From positions 1 to 6,574 of the forward strand of contig JAJPKI010000342.1 of NCBI GenBank assembly GCA_021323835.1: 6,574 nucleotides of DNA, given 5' to 3'. The position numbers and the translations under genes were made by a program. The notes under the pieces are model-generated. The model did no database searches. It was not told the DNA's origin and saw only the letters and a list, made by a program, of their open reading frames with translations. Source of the stretch: Verrucomicrobiota bacterium. Lineage in GTDB: Bacteria; Verrucomicrobiota; Verrucomicrobiia; Limisphaerales; UBA11358. Below, piece after piece: positions 1-5,875 of this stretch (positions are counted from its first letter, which is position 1; each line of letters starts with the position of its first letter).

Positions 1-1726
1 AAAGATGCGCGAAATAGTTTGCGTAATCGTCATTCACGGCACGCGCGGCTACGTTCAGGCTCACGTCCAATATTCCTGCATCACGATTCATCGTTGAAAG
101 ATTTACACTGCGAACAGCGCGGTCTTGATCCAACAAGAGCTGTGAGCGATATACGCTGCGGTTGCCGTTCAAATCCTCGGATTTTTCCAAATCGCGGATC
201 GCATCGTTGATTTGATTTCTTTCCTGATTCAACAATGCAGAGTAAAGCCATGCGGTCGGGTCGTTCGGATCCAATTTTTTGGCGAGTTGCAACTCGCGCG
301 TCGCGTGTGAAAAATCACCGGCGTTGGCGTAAGCCTTGCCGAGATAACTGCGCAATTCGGCGCGCTGCGGTTCAAGCGCGGCGGCAACGAGCAAATCTTT
401 GCGTCCGTCGTTCGTGTCGCCGAGCCGGATTTTGCAAAGGCCGCGGCCAAGCCATGCGTTGCCGAGCGCGGAATCAATGGCCAGCGCGCTGTCAAATGAA
501 GCAATGGCTTCGCGGGTTTGATTTTGCGCGGCGAGCAGAAATCCTTTCAACGCGAGCGCTTCAGGATTTTGCGGCGCGAGCGCCAGGCTTTTATCCAAAT
601 CTTCAAGCGCATTTTTTGTGCGGCCAAAACTGAATTCCAATTCGGCGACGCGTTCCAGCGCAAATCCAGATTGCGGCGAGTTCGTGAGCGCCTGTTTCGC
701 AAAATACAGCGCGCGTTCCAATGAGGTTCCACGCACGGCGCGGGATTGCTCATAATAAGAACTGGCAAGAAATTCAGTCGCAAGCTTCGGCTGAAATGCG
801 GATGGATTGGGCTGACTCTTCACGGCGGCGATAAGTTGGCGCAAGGCGGCAACGAGACGTTGAGAACGTTCCGACTTGTCTGACACGGAAGCCAAAATTC
901 CTTCGGCATCTTCAACATTGCCGACGGAAAGCAACAGCGCGGCATAATAAATTTTTTCGGCGGATGAATTGATTTGCGCATCGGGGATTTTTTTCAACGC
1001 TTCCAGCAAATTGCCCGCGCGATAAGCATCGAGCGAATCGCTCCAAGTTTTTTGTTCGCCTGCGGTCAGCGGCAAATCGTTCAAATCAAGCACGGCAGGA
1101 TAATAAAAACACCATTGCAAAAGATTGTTGGCGATAAAGCCGGCGGCACGGGCGGGCGGTTTGTTCAATTCCACGGCAGCCTGTTCGCTGTTGGTAAGCG
1201 TCAGTGTGCCGTGCTCGTTTCCAAATTTTACTTTGCCGTCAACGACGGAAAGCGTTGTGCGGTCAGCGTCGTCCACGGCCAGAATAAACTCCGTGCCTTC
1301 CACACCGGCGACGGCTCCACGCGTGATGATTTGAATGCGTCCGGGTTTGTCGCGATGAAAAAAAGAAATAATGCCGCGAAGCAAATGCAATCCGCATTCG
1401 TCATCCTGCGATTGTGGCGGAAGAATTTCGATTTCTGTGGCGGCCCCGATCGGCACGACGCTTTGGTCGGACCAAAGCAGGGCGACGCGGCTGTTTGCCC
1501 CGGTGCGCAAATGGTCGAGTGGATGCAACATTTGATTCTTTTGCGCGGGAATCCAATTCGTTGCGCCGGCTGTGGTGATTTCCACGATGCCTTGAAGCTC
1601 GACGATTTGAACTTCGTTTGCGAATTGGCCGTCTATAGGTTTGGAAAAGACAACAACATGCCCCATCGCGAAAAACCCCAACATCACGAATCCAAACAGC
1701 TTCTGAAAAGGAAACGAACGAAACAT
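1..1726 (-). CDS. Exported FecR-domain and TPR-repeat protein (C-terminus beyond window)
   Basis: The frame is open without a stop from the ATG at 1726-1724 down to base 1, giving 575 codons, and the gene continues off the window. An in-frame TAA at 1744-1742 excludes an upstream start. Residues 1-28 look like a signal peptide: Arg3 and Lys9 precede a hydrophobic run (LFGFVMLGFFAMGHVVVF). Residues about 38-180 form a FecR domain, with the core ITRGAVAGVEGTEFILAV followed by LSVVDGKVKF. About five TPR-like units span residues 355-524 (for example AYANAGDFSHATRELQLAKKLDPND is the fourth in part: see residues 457-490), with weaker helical repeats from about 225. The product is therefore probably periplasmic or outer-membrane associated and acts through protein binding. 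Unlike classical FecR regulators it shows no cytoplasmic anti-sigma segment before the hydrophobic stretch. An AGGA sits only one base before the ATG, so the ribosome-binding site is unusually close. Function beyond the domains is unknown. Confidence 0.85.
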   Translation of the reverse strand, partial: MFRSFPFQKLFGFVMLGFFAMGHVVVFSKPIDGQFANEVQIVELQGIVEITTAGATNWIPAQKNQMLHPLDHLRTGANSRVALLWSDQSVVPIGAATEIEILPPQSQDDECGLHLLRGIISFFHRDKPGRIQIITRGAVAGVEGTEFILAVDDADRTTLSVVDGKVKFGNEHGTLTLTNSEQAAVELNKPPARAAGFIANNLLQWCFYYPAVLDLNDLPLTAGEQKTWSDSLDAYRAGNLLEALKKIPDAQINSSAEKIYYAALLLSVGNVEDAEGILASVSDKSERSQRLVAALRQLIAAVKSQPNPSAFQPKLATEFLASSYYEQSRAVRGTSLERALYFAKQALTNSPQSGFALERVAELEFSFGRTKNALEDLDKSLALAPQNPEALALKGFLLAAQNQTREAIASFDSALAIDSALGNAWLGRGLCKIRLGDTNDGRKDLLVAAALEPQRAELRSYLGKAYANAGDFSHATRELQLAKKLDPNDPTAWLYSALLNQERNQINDAIRDLEKSEDLNGNRSVYRSQLLLDQDRAVRSVNLSTMNRDAGILDVSLNVAARAVNDDYANYFAHL

Positions 1727-1733
1727 TTCCTGT

Positions 1734-1745
1734 ATAATTAATTAT
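1734..1745. promoter_or_regulatory. Perfect 12-bp AT palindrome, possible operator
   Basis: ATAATTAATTAT equals its own reverse complement. It lies 8 bases upstream of the FecR/TPR start codon and just downstream of the candidate -10 box, where a bound repressor would block transcription. Flanking TGT on the left and GACA on the right extend it into an imperfect TGT...ACA symmetry. It also contains most of a TATAAT (1733-1738) on the plus strand, but I found no matching -35 for it. Confidence 0.3.
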
Positions 1746-1751
1746 GACACA

Positions 1752-1779
1752 ATCATATCGGACGACGGGCAATGTTCAA
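1752..1779 (-). promoter_or_regulatory. Candidate sigma70-type promoter for the FecR/TPR gene
   Basis: Read on the minus strand, TTGAAC (1779-1774) lies 16 bases before TATGAT (1757-1752). The first matches the -35 consensus at 4 of 6 positions, the second the -10 consensus at 5 of 6. Transcription would start around 1745, giving a short leader before the ATG at 1726. The prediction is by eye from consensus; AT-rich DNA yields such matches by chance, and promoter rules in this phylum may differ. Confidence 0.35.
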
Positions 1780-1858
1780 ATCTATTCAACAATTTTTGCT
1801 TTTTGTTTGCCAATTATGGCGCGAAGCGACATTACTTTTTTGCGGCATGAGATGAATT

Positions 1859-2473
1859 ATGGACGAATTGATTCCAACGCGAACGACATTGCTTGAACGT
1901 CTCAAAGATTGGCAGGACGACTCGAGCTGGCAGGAATTTTTCGATACGTATTGGAAATTAATTTATGGCGTGGCTGTCAAAAGCGGATTGACCGAGGCTG
2001 AAGCGCAGGATGTGGTGCAAGAGACGATCATTTCCGTGGCCAAACATATTCCGGCCTTCAAATATGACCGGAGCATCGGCTCTTTCAAAGGATGGCTTTT
2101 GAACATGACCCGCTGGCGCATTACCGATCAATTTCGGCGGCGCAAAACTCCAATCATTTCGACACCACGCGAAGAAACCGCCACGGCTACTCAATGGTTG
2201 GACAAAATGGCCGATCCCAACACCTCGGCGCTGGAAAAATTGTGGGATGCAGAATGGGAAAAGAATCTGCTGGATGCCGCTATAAAAAAAGTGAAACGTT
2301 GTCTGGAGCCGGAAAAATATCAAATTTTTGATTTCTGCGTGAACAAGCAGTGGGCGCCAGAAAAAATTGCCGAAACTTTTGGAATCTCCGTCAATCAGGT
2401 TTATCTCGCCAAGCATCGTGTGACCGGTTTGATCAAAGCAGAGGTCGAGAGGTTGAAACAGGAAATGATCTGA
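1859..2473 (+). CDS. ECF-like sigma-70 family RNA polymerase sigma factor
   Basis: This 204-residue protein should direct RNA polymerase to a specific promoter set in the cytoplasm. Region 2 covers residues about 26-96: LTEAEAQDVVQETIISVAKH matches the region 2.1-2.2 core-binding helices, and GSFKGWLLNMTRWRITDQFRRRK matches the -10 recognition helices with their Trp/Arg residues. Region 4 covers residues about 138-196 with a helix-turn-helix, WAPEKIAETFGISVNQVYLA, for -35 recognition. The 40-residue linker between them is acidic and variable, and there is no region 1.1 or 3, so length and layout fit the ECF class. A TGA at 1853-1855 lies in frame just upstream, making ATG 1859 the first possible start; the ribosome-binding site is weak. 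It is divergent from the FecR/TPR gene and no membrane anti-sigma gene is adjacent. From memory, similar sigma factors are common in Verrucomicrobiota and Planctomycetota. Confidence 0.88.
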   Translation: MDELIPTRTTLLERLKDWQDDSSWQEFFDTYWKLIYGVAVKSGLTEAEAQDVVQETIISVAKHIPAFKYDRSIGSFKGWLLNMTRWRITDQFRRRKTPIISTPREETATATQWLDKMADPNTSALEKLWDAEWEKNLLDAAIKKVKRCLEPEKYQIFDFCVNKQWAPEKIAETFGISVNQVYLAKHRVTGLIKAEVERLKQEMI

Positions 2474-2580
2474 ATCCGTCCAAAAACGCCAATAATTGTC
2501 CGAAAATTCTTTCTTCAAATCCGGCTTCGTAAATTTTTTCATTTTTTCTGAAAGATTTGGCGTTAAGCCGCGTAGTGCTT

Positions 2581-2590
2581 ATTGGCCAAT
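2581..2590. promoter_or_regulatory. Perfect 10-bp palindrome ATTGGCCAAT
   Basis: ATTGGCCAAT is self-complementary. With one bulged T at 2580 the symmetry extends to GCT (2577-2579) on the left and AGC (2591-2593) on the right. It could be a binding site for a dimeric regulator of the downstream operon, but short palindromes arise by chance and nothing else supports this. Confidence 0.2.
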
Positions 2591-2614
2591 AGCAATTTGA
2601 GCCGTTTTTCGGAT

Positions 2615-2680
2615 TTACCGGCTCCGACCAGGCGGGAAGGCAGGGAATTGGGGTGACGATGTCACGGTCGGAGTCGGTAA
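2615..2680. repeat. 15-bp inverted repeat with nested hairpin upstream of the operon
   Basis: The left arm TTACCGGCTCCGACC (2615-2629) pairs with the right arm GGTCGGAGTCGGTAA (2666-2680) at 14 of 15 positions; the exception would be a G-T wobble in RNA. The 36-base loop holds a second perfect hairpin, GTGAC-GAT-GTCAC (2653-2665), directly against the right arm, and a G-rich stretch (2631-2653). No T-run follows, so it is not a typical intrinsic terminator. It ends 23 bases before the ATG at 2704, which would place it in the leader or promoter of the REC-REC gene. Role unknown: operator, leader structure or a small repeat element are all possible. Confidence 0.6.
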
Positions 2681-2703
2681 TTGAAATAATTTTAAGAGCA
2701 ACC

Positions 2704-3537
2704 ATGATTTCGACGCAGCGAATTTTGATTTTGGAAGATAGCCTTCATGACCGTCAGCTTTTAGAGGAAACGTTATTGAGTGAAGTTCCATCTTTTCAAA
2801 TTATTCATGCGCAAACCAAGGAGGAATTTGAGGCGGCGCTGGAGAAAAATAAATTTGATCTGATTATTTCTGATTTCAGCATTCCGTCTTATAGCGGAAC
2901 CGCCGCGCTTGCCTTAAGCAAACAAATCCAGCCGGACACGCCGTTTATTTTTGTCTCCCGCACCATTGGGGAAGACTGCGCGGTGGAAAGCCTCAAACTG
3001 GGCGCGACCGATTATGTGCTTAAAGACCGGCCCGGTCAGCTGACACAGGCAGTCCAACGTGCTTTGCGCGAAGCGCAAGAACGAATAGAACGCAAGGGCG
3101 ATTCGCACGCGGAAAGCGAAGCAATTTTGCCTGCACAAAAAAATTCCATCGGCGGAAATGAAAAAATTCTTTTGGTTGAGGACGATCCAGACGTTCGAAA
3201 ATTTGTCCATTACGTTCTGGTTCACGCAGGTTATCAAATTCAAGAAGCGGCCAACGGTGTGGAAGCGTTGAAAGTTTGGCGGAAAAATGCAATGCAATTC
3301 GATTTGCTTCTGACCGACATTGTGATGCCCGGCGGAATCAGCGGCGGAAAATTGGCCGAACATTTATGTGTAGAACGGCCAAATCTTAAAGTTGTTTTCA
3401 TGAGCGGTTACAATCCTGACATCGCCGGAAAAATGCAACCGCCCGGCTATTTTCTACAAAAGCCATGTTCGATAGAAGTCATTATTGAGACGGTGCGAAA
3501 CTGCTTGGGCGAAAGTCCTCAATTACGTGAAAGCTGA
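2704..3537 (+). CDS. Tandem response-regulator protein (REC-REC), no output domain
   Basis: A 277-residue cytoplasmic protein with two receiver domains. REC1 covers residues about 5-122: acidic Glu11/Asp12, phospho-acceptor Asp57 in LIISDFSIPS, Ser85 and Lys107 in DYVLKD. REC2 covers about 153-270: Glu159-Asp160-Asp161, Asp205 in LLTDIVMPG, Ser234 in FMSGY and Lys253 in FLQKP. Both look able to accept phosphate. The linker, ALREAQERIERK then a short unstructured stretch, resembles the lead-in to a histidine kinase, and REC2 resembles the C-terminal receiver of hybrid kinases, so a kinase core seems to be missing between them. I chose ATG 2704 because it precedes REC1 by the usual few residues; the in-frame GTG at 2653 lies inside the upstream hairpin and adds 17 unrelated residues. 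The gene overlaps the next by 11 bases. Confidence 0.85.
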   Translation: MISTQRILILEDSLHDRQLLEETLLSEVPSFQIIHAQTKEEFEAALEKNKFDLIISDFSIPSYSGTAALALSKQIQPDTPFIFVSRTIGEDCAVESLKLGATDYVLKDRPGQLTQAVQRALREAQERIERKGDSHAESEAILPAQKNSIGGNEKILLVEDDPDVRKFVHYVLVHAGYQIQEAANGVEALKVWRKNAMQFDLLLTDIVMPGGISGGKLAEHLCVERPNLKVVFMSGYNPDIAGKMQPPGYFLQKPCSIEVIIETVRNCLGESPQLRES

Positions 3538-5425
3538 ACAACAATTAAAAGCGTCTCTCAAAGAAATCGGTGATTTGAAAGCCGCGCTTGATGAACACGC
3601 GATTGTTGCCATTACCGACCCGCAAGGAAAAATCACTTATGTCAACGACAAGTTCTGCGCCATTTCAAAATATCCTCGCGAGGAATTAATCGGCCAAGAC
3701 CATCGCATCATCAATTCCGGTTTTCATCCCAAGGAATTCATCCACGATTTATGGATAACAATTGCACAAGGCAAAGTCTGGAAAGGCGAAATAAAAAACA
3801 AAGCCAAAGATGGCTCATTTTATTGGGTGGACACAACCATCGTTCCCTTTCTCAACGACGACGGCAAACCGCGTCAATACGTAGCCATCCGTGCCGACAT
3901 CACTGAACGTAAACACGCGGAAGAGGCGCGGGTGCGACTGGCGGCAATTGTTGAATCGTCCGACGACGCAATTATCGGTAAGACATTGGACGGAATCATC
4001 ACCAGTTGGAATCGGGGCGCGGAAAAAGCTTTTGGATATTCGCCACAGGAAGCCATCGGCAAGCCGATGCTAATGATCATTCCGCCGGAGCGCGCCGGCG
4101 AAGAGCCAAAAATTCTGGCGCGAATCGCGCGCGGCGAAAGCGTTGACCATTTTGAAACCGTGCGGGTTCGCAAGGACGGAAAACGGATTGATATTTCCGC
4201 GACCATTTCTCCGCTCAAGGACAGTAGCGGCAAAATTATCGGCGCGTCAAAAATCGCGCGCGACATTACGGAACAAAAACACGCGCAGGAACAATTAAAA
4301 GCTTTCCTTAAAGAAATTGGCGATTTGAAATCCGCCCTGGACGAGCACGCCATCGTCGCCATCACCGACCCGCAGGGCAAAATCACTTACGTCAACGACA
4401 AGTTCTGCGCCATCTCAAAATACTCGCGCGAAGAATTGATCGGGCAGGATCATCGCCTCATCAATTCCGGTTTTCATTCCAAAGAATTCATCCGCGATTT
4501 GTGGACGACCATCACGCATGGGAAAGTTTGGAAAGGCGAAATAAAAAACAAAGCGAAGGATAGTTCGTTTTATTGGGTGGATACGACAATTGTTCCGTTT
4601 CTCAACGACGACGGCAAACCGCGTCAATATGTTGCCATTCGCGCGGATATCACCGAGCGCAAAGCGGCGGCGGTAGAAGTCGTTCAACTCAATGCGGAAT
4701 TGGAACAACGCGTCGCGCAGCGCACCGTGGAATTGGAGGCGGCCAACAAAGAATTGGAGGCATTTTCTTATTCCATTTCCCATGATTTGCGCGCGCCATT
4801 GCGCGCCGTGAATGGATTTGCCGGAATCGTGCTGGAAGATTTCAGTCCGCAATTGCCGGAAGAAGGCAAACGGTATCTGGAGCGAATTCGCAACGGCGGG
4901 CAGCAAATGGGAGAATTGATTGACGATTTGCTTGCATTCTCCCGTTTAAGCCGGCGGCCGGTGAGTCGCCAAACGATTGACAATAGCAAACTCGTCAAAA
5001 TTATTTTGGATGAATTGAAATTCGTCCTCGCGAACCGCGAAGTCCAATTTCAAATGGGACAATTGCCATCATGCTATGCCGACCCGGCATTGTTAAAACA
5101 GGTTTGGGTCAACCTGATTTCCAACGCCGTCAAATATTCGCGTGATAAAAACCCCGCCATCATCGAGATCGGCAGCAAATGCGAAAATAATGAACATGTT
5201 TTTTTCGTCCGCGACAATGGCGCGGGCTTTGACATGCGATACGCAAACAAGCTGTTTGGTGTTTTTCAAAGATTGCATCGCGCCGATGAATTTGAAGGCA
5301 CCGGCGTGGGGTTGGCAATTGTGCAACGAATCATTCATCGCCATGGCGGACGGATTTGGGCGGACGCAAAATTGAACAATGGCGCGACTTTTTATTTCAC
5401 GCTTGAAGAAGGAGAAAATTTATGA
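3527..5425 (+). CDS. Triple-PAS sensor histidine kinase (PAS-PAS-PAS-HisKA-HATPase)
   Basis: A 632-residue kinase counted from GTG 3527. PAS A covers residues about 15-129, PAS B 138-251, PAS C 265-379; A and C are near-identical. A coiled coil (about 380-412) leads to HisKA with EAFSYSISHDLRAPLRA, where His419 is the phospho-acceptor. The HATPase domain shows the N box LISNAVKYS (Asn529, Asn533), the G1 box DNGAGF (Asp563) and the G2 box GTGVGLAI (from Gly591). No membrane segment is visible, so it is probably a soluble sensor. PAS A and C recall the Aer-type PAS (NKAKDGSFYWVDTTIVPF), which suggests a redox or small-ligand cue, but that is inference. HisKA is of the Cph1-like kind. There is no ATG before PAS A: the frame opens after a TAG at 3473-3475, so only TTG 3485 or GTG 3527 can start it unless it is joined to the previous gene by a frameshift. 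Confidence 0.85.
   Translation: MKAEQQLKASLKEIGDLKAALDEHAIVAITDPQGKITYVNDKFCAISKYPREELIGQDHRIINSGFHPKEFIHDLWITIAQGKVWKGEIKNKAKDGSFYWVDTTIVPFLNDDGKPRQYVAIRADITERKHAEEARVRLAAIVESSDDAIIGKTLDGIITSWNRGAEKAFGYSPQEAIGKPMLMIIPPERAGEEPKILARIARGESVDHFETVRVRKDGKRIDISATISPLKDSSGKIIGASKIARDITEQKHAQEQLKAFLKEIGDLKSALDEHAIVAITDPQGKITYVNDKFCAISKYSREELIGQDHRLINSGFHSKEFIRDLWTTITHGKVWKGEIKNKAKDSSFYWVDTTIVPFLNDDGKPRQYVAIRADITERKAAAVEVVQLNAELEQRVAQRTVELEAANKELEAFSYSISHDLRAPLRAVNGFAGIVLEDFSPQLPEEGKRYLERIRNGGQQMGELIDDLLAFSRLSRRPVSRQTIDNSKLVKIILDELKFVLANREVQFQMGQLPSCYADPALLKQVWVNLISNAVKYSRDKNPAIIEIGSKCENNEHVFFVRDNGAGFDMRYANKLFGVFQRLHRADEFEGTGVGLAIVQRIIHRHGGRIWADAKLNNGATFYFTLEEGENL
3533..3913 (+). repeat. PAS A copy of an intragenic direct repeat
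   Basis: This segment encodes the linker AEQQLKASLKEIGDLK and PAS A, ending in ITERK. It aligns with 4283-4663 without a single gap at a constant offset of 750 bases. By hand alignment the 127 residues differ at 12 positions, while the DNA differs at about 64 of 381 bases, mostly in third codon positions. Confidence 0.9.
4283..4663 (+). repeat. PAS C copy of the intragenic direct repeat
   Basis: Second copy of the 3533-3913 unit, separated from it by the unrelated PAS B. Identical runs remain, for example over the codons for LNDDGKPRQY. The synonymous drift shows the duplication is not recent and that both copies have been held to nearly the same protein sequence. Confidence 0.9.
5409..5414 (+). 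promoter_or_regulatory. Shine-Dalgarno AAGGAG for the Rcp1-like gene
   Basis: AAGGAG ends 7 bases before ATG 5422 and lies inside the last codons of the kinase gene. Together with the ATGA stop-start overlap it supports translational coupling and fixes the downstream start. Confidence 0.75.
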
Positions 5426-5874
5426 ACGAACCCAAAGAAATTGAAATCCTGTTGGTCGAAGACAACCAGGACGACCTGGATATGACGCTGCGCGCATTGC
5501 GCAAGGCGAATCTGGCCAATCACATCCACGTCGCGCGCGACGGTGTGGAGGCATTGGAATTTATTTTTTGCGAAGGTCCGCATGCCAATCGCAAAATCGA
5601 AAACGGTCCGAAGGTGGTTTTGCTGGATTTGAAACTTCCAAAGATTGACGGCATGGAGGTTTTGAAGCGAATCAAAAGCGACCCGCGCACAAAAATAATT
5701 CCCGTCGTCATGATGACTTCATCGAAGGAACAAAGAGATGTGATTGAGAGTTATCATTTGGGCGTCAACAGCTACATCGTCAAGCCGGTGAATTTCGAAG
5801 GCTTCGCTACTGCTGTGCAGGAATTGGGAATGTATTGGCTCCTTTTCAATCAGCCACCGAAAACAGGAGGTTAA
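5422..5874 (+). CDS. Single-domain response regulator, Rcp1-like
   Basis: A 150-residue stand-alone receiver domain in the cytoplasm. Acidic Glu13/Asp14, phospho-acceptor Asp69 in VVLLDLKLPKIDG, Thr99 in VVMMTSS and Lys121 in YIVKPV are all present, so it should be phosphorylated normally. The insert before Asp69 (FIFCEGPHANRKIENGPK) and the C-terminal helix with Tyr-Trp (ELGMYWLLFNQPP) are typical of the Rcp1 family, whose members partner Cph1-like kinases. No output domain follows. The ATG overlaps the kinase stop codon (ATGA) and has a good ribosome-binding site, so the upstream PAS kinase is the most likely phosphodonor. It could act as a phosphate shuttle to the REC-kinase encoded next, or signal by protein contact; the sequence does not decide between these. 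Confidence 0.92.
   Translation: MNEPKEIEILLVEDNQDDLDMTLRALRKANLANHIHVARDGVEALEFIFCEGPHANRKIENGPKVVLLDLKLPKIDGMEVLKRIKSDPRTKIIPVVMMTSSKEQRDVIESYHLGVNSYIVKPVNFEGFATAVQELGMYWLLFNQPPKTGG
5865..5870 (+). promoter_or_regulatory. Shine-Dalgarno AGGAGG for the REC-kinase gene
   Basis: A full-consensus AGGAGG lies 5 bases before ATG 5876 and overlaps the last codons of the Rcp1-like gene. It is the strongest ribosome-binding site in the window and fixes this start. Confidence 0.8.
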
Positions 5875-5875
5875 T

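Larger units (their letters stand above)
2474..2703. other. Noncoding gap before the signalling operon
   Basis: These 230 bases separate the sigma factor from the REC-REC gene. The first 80 bases are T-rich in the second half (T-runs at 2534-2539 and 2542-2547) but no stable stem precedes those runs, so I do not call a terminator. The rest contains a palindrome (2581-2590) and an inverted repeat (2615-2680). No convincing promoter was found by eye, although the operon would be expected to start here. Confidence 0.5.

Noticed and set aside
1733..1738. TATAAT as a plus-strand -10 box for the sigma gene
   Set aside because: The hexamer is perfect, but there is no -35 match at 16-18 bases upstream, and it lies within the AT palindrome, which explains it.
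974..1741. A 255-codon plus-strand open frame
   Set aside because: It lies antisense to the FecR/TPR gene, has no recognisable domain, and its composition is that of a reverse-complement shadow. The minus-strand frame is continuous and carries FecR and TPR motifs.
1958..2542. A 194-codon minus-strand open frame
   Set aside because: It is antisense to the sigma factor, whose region 2 and region 4 motifs are clear. No motif is seen in the antisense product.
2531..2550. Intrinsic terminator after the sigma gene
   Set aside because: T-runs are present, but no GC-rich stem directly precedes them.
2631..2654. G-quadruplex in the loop of the inverted repeat
   Set aside because: Only three G-runs of three or more are present; a two-layer quadruplex is possible but too weak to call.
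2653..2703. GTG 2653 as the start of the REC-REC protein
   Set aside because: It would add 17 residues unlike any receiver N-terminus and would start inside the nested hairpin. ATG 2704 gives the usual short lead into REC1.
2433..2705. A 90-codon minus-strand open frame across the gap before the operon
   Set aside because: No recognisable motif, it overlaps the end of the sigma gene, and it runs through the inverted repeat. Nothing beyond openness supports it.
3485..5425. Phytochrome identity for the PAS kinase, given its Cph1-like HisKA and Rcp1-like partner
   Set aside because: There is no GAF or PHY domain and no bilin-binding cysteine region; the sensory part is three PAS domains only.
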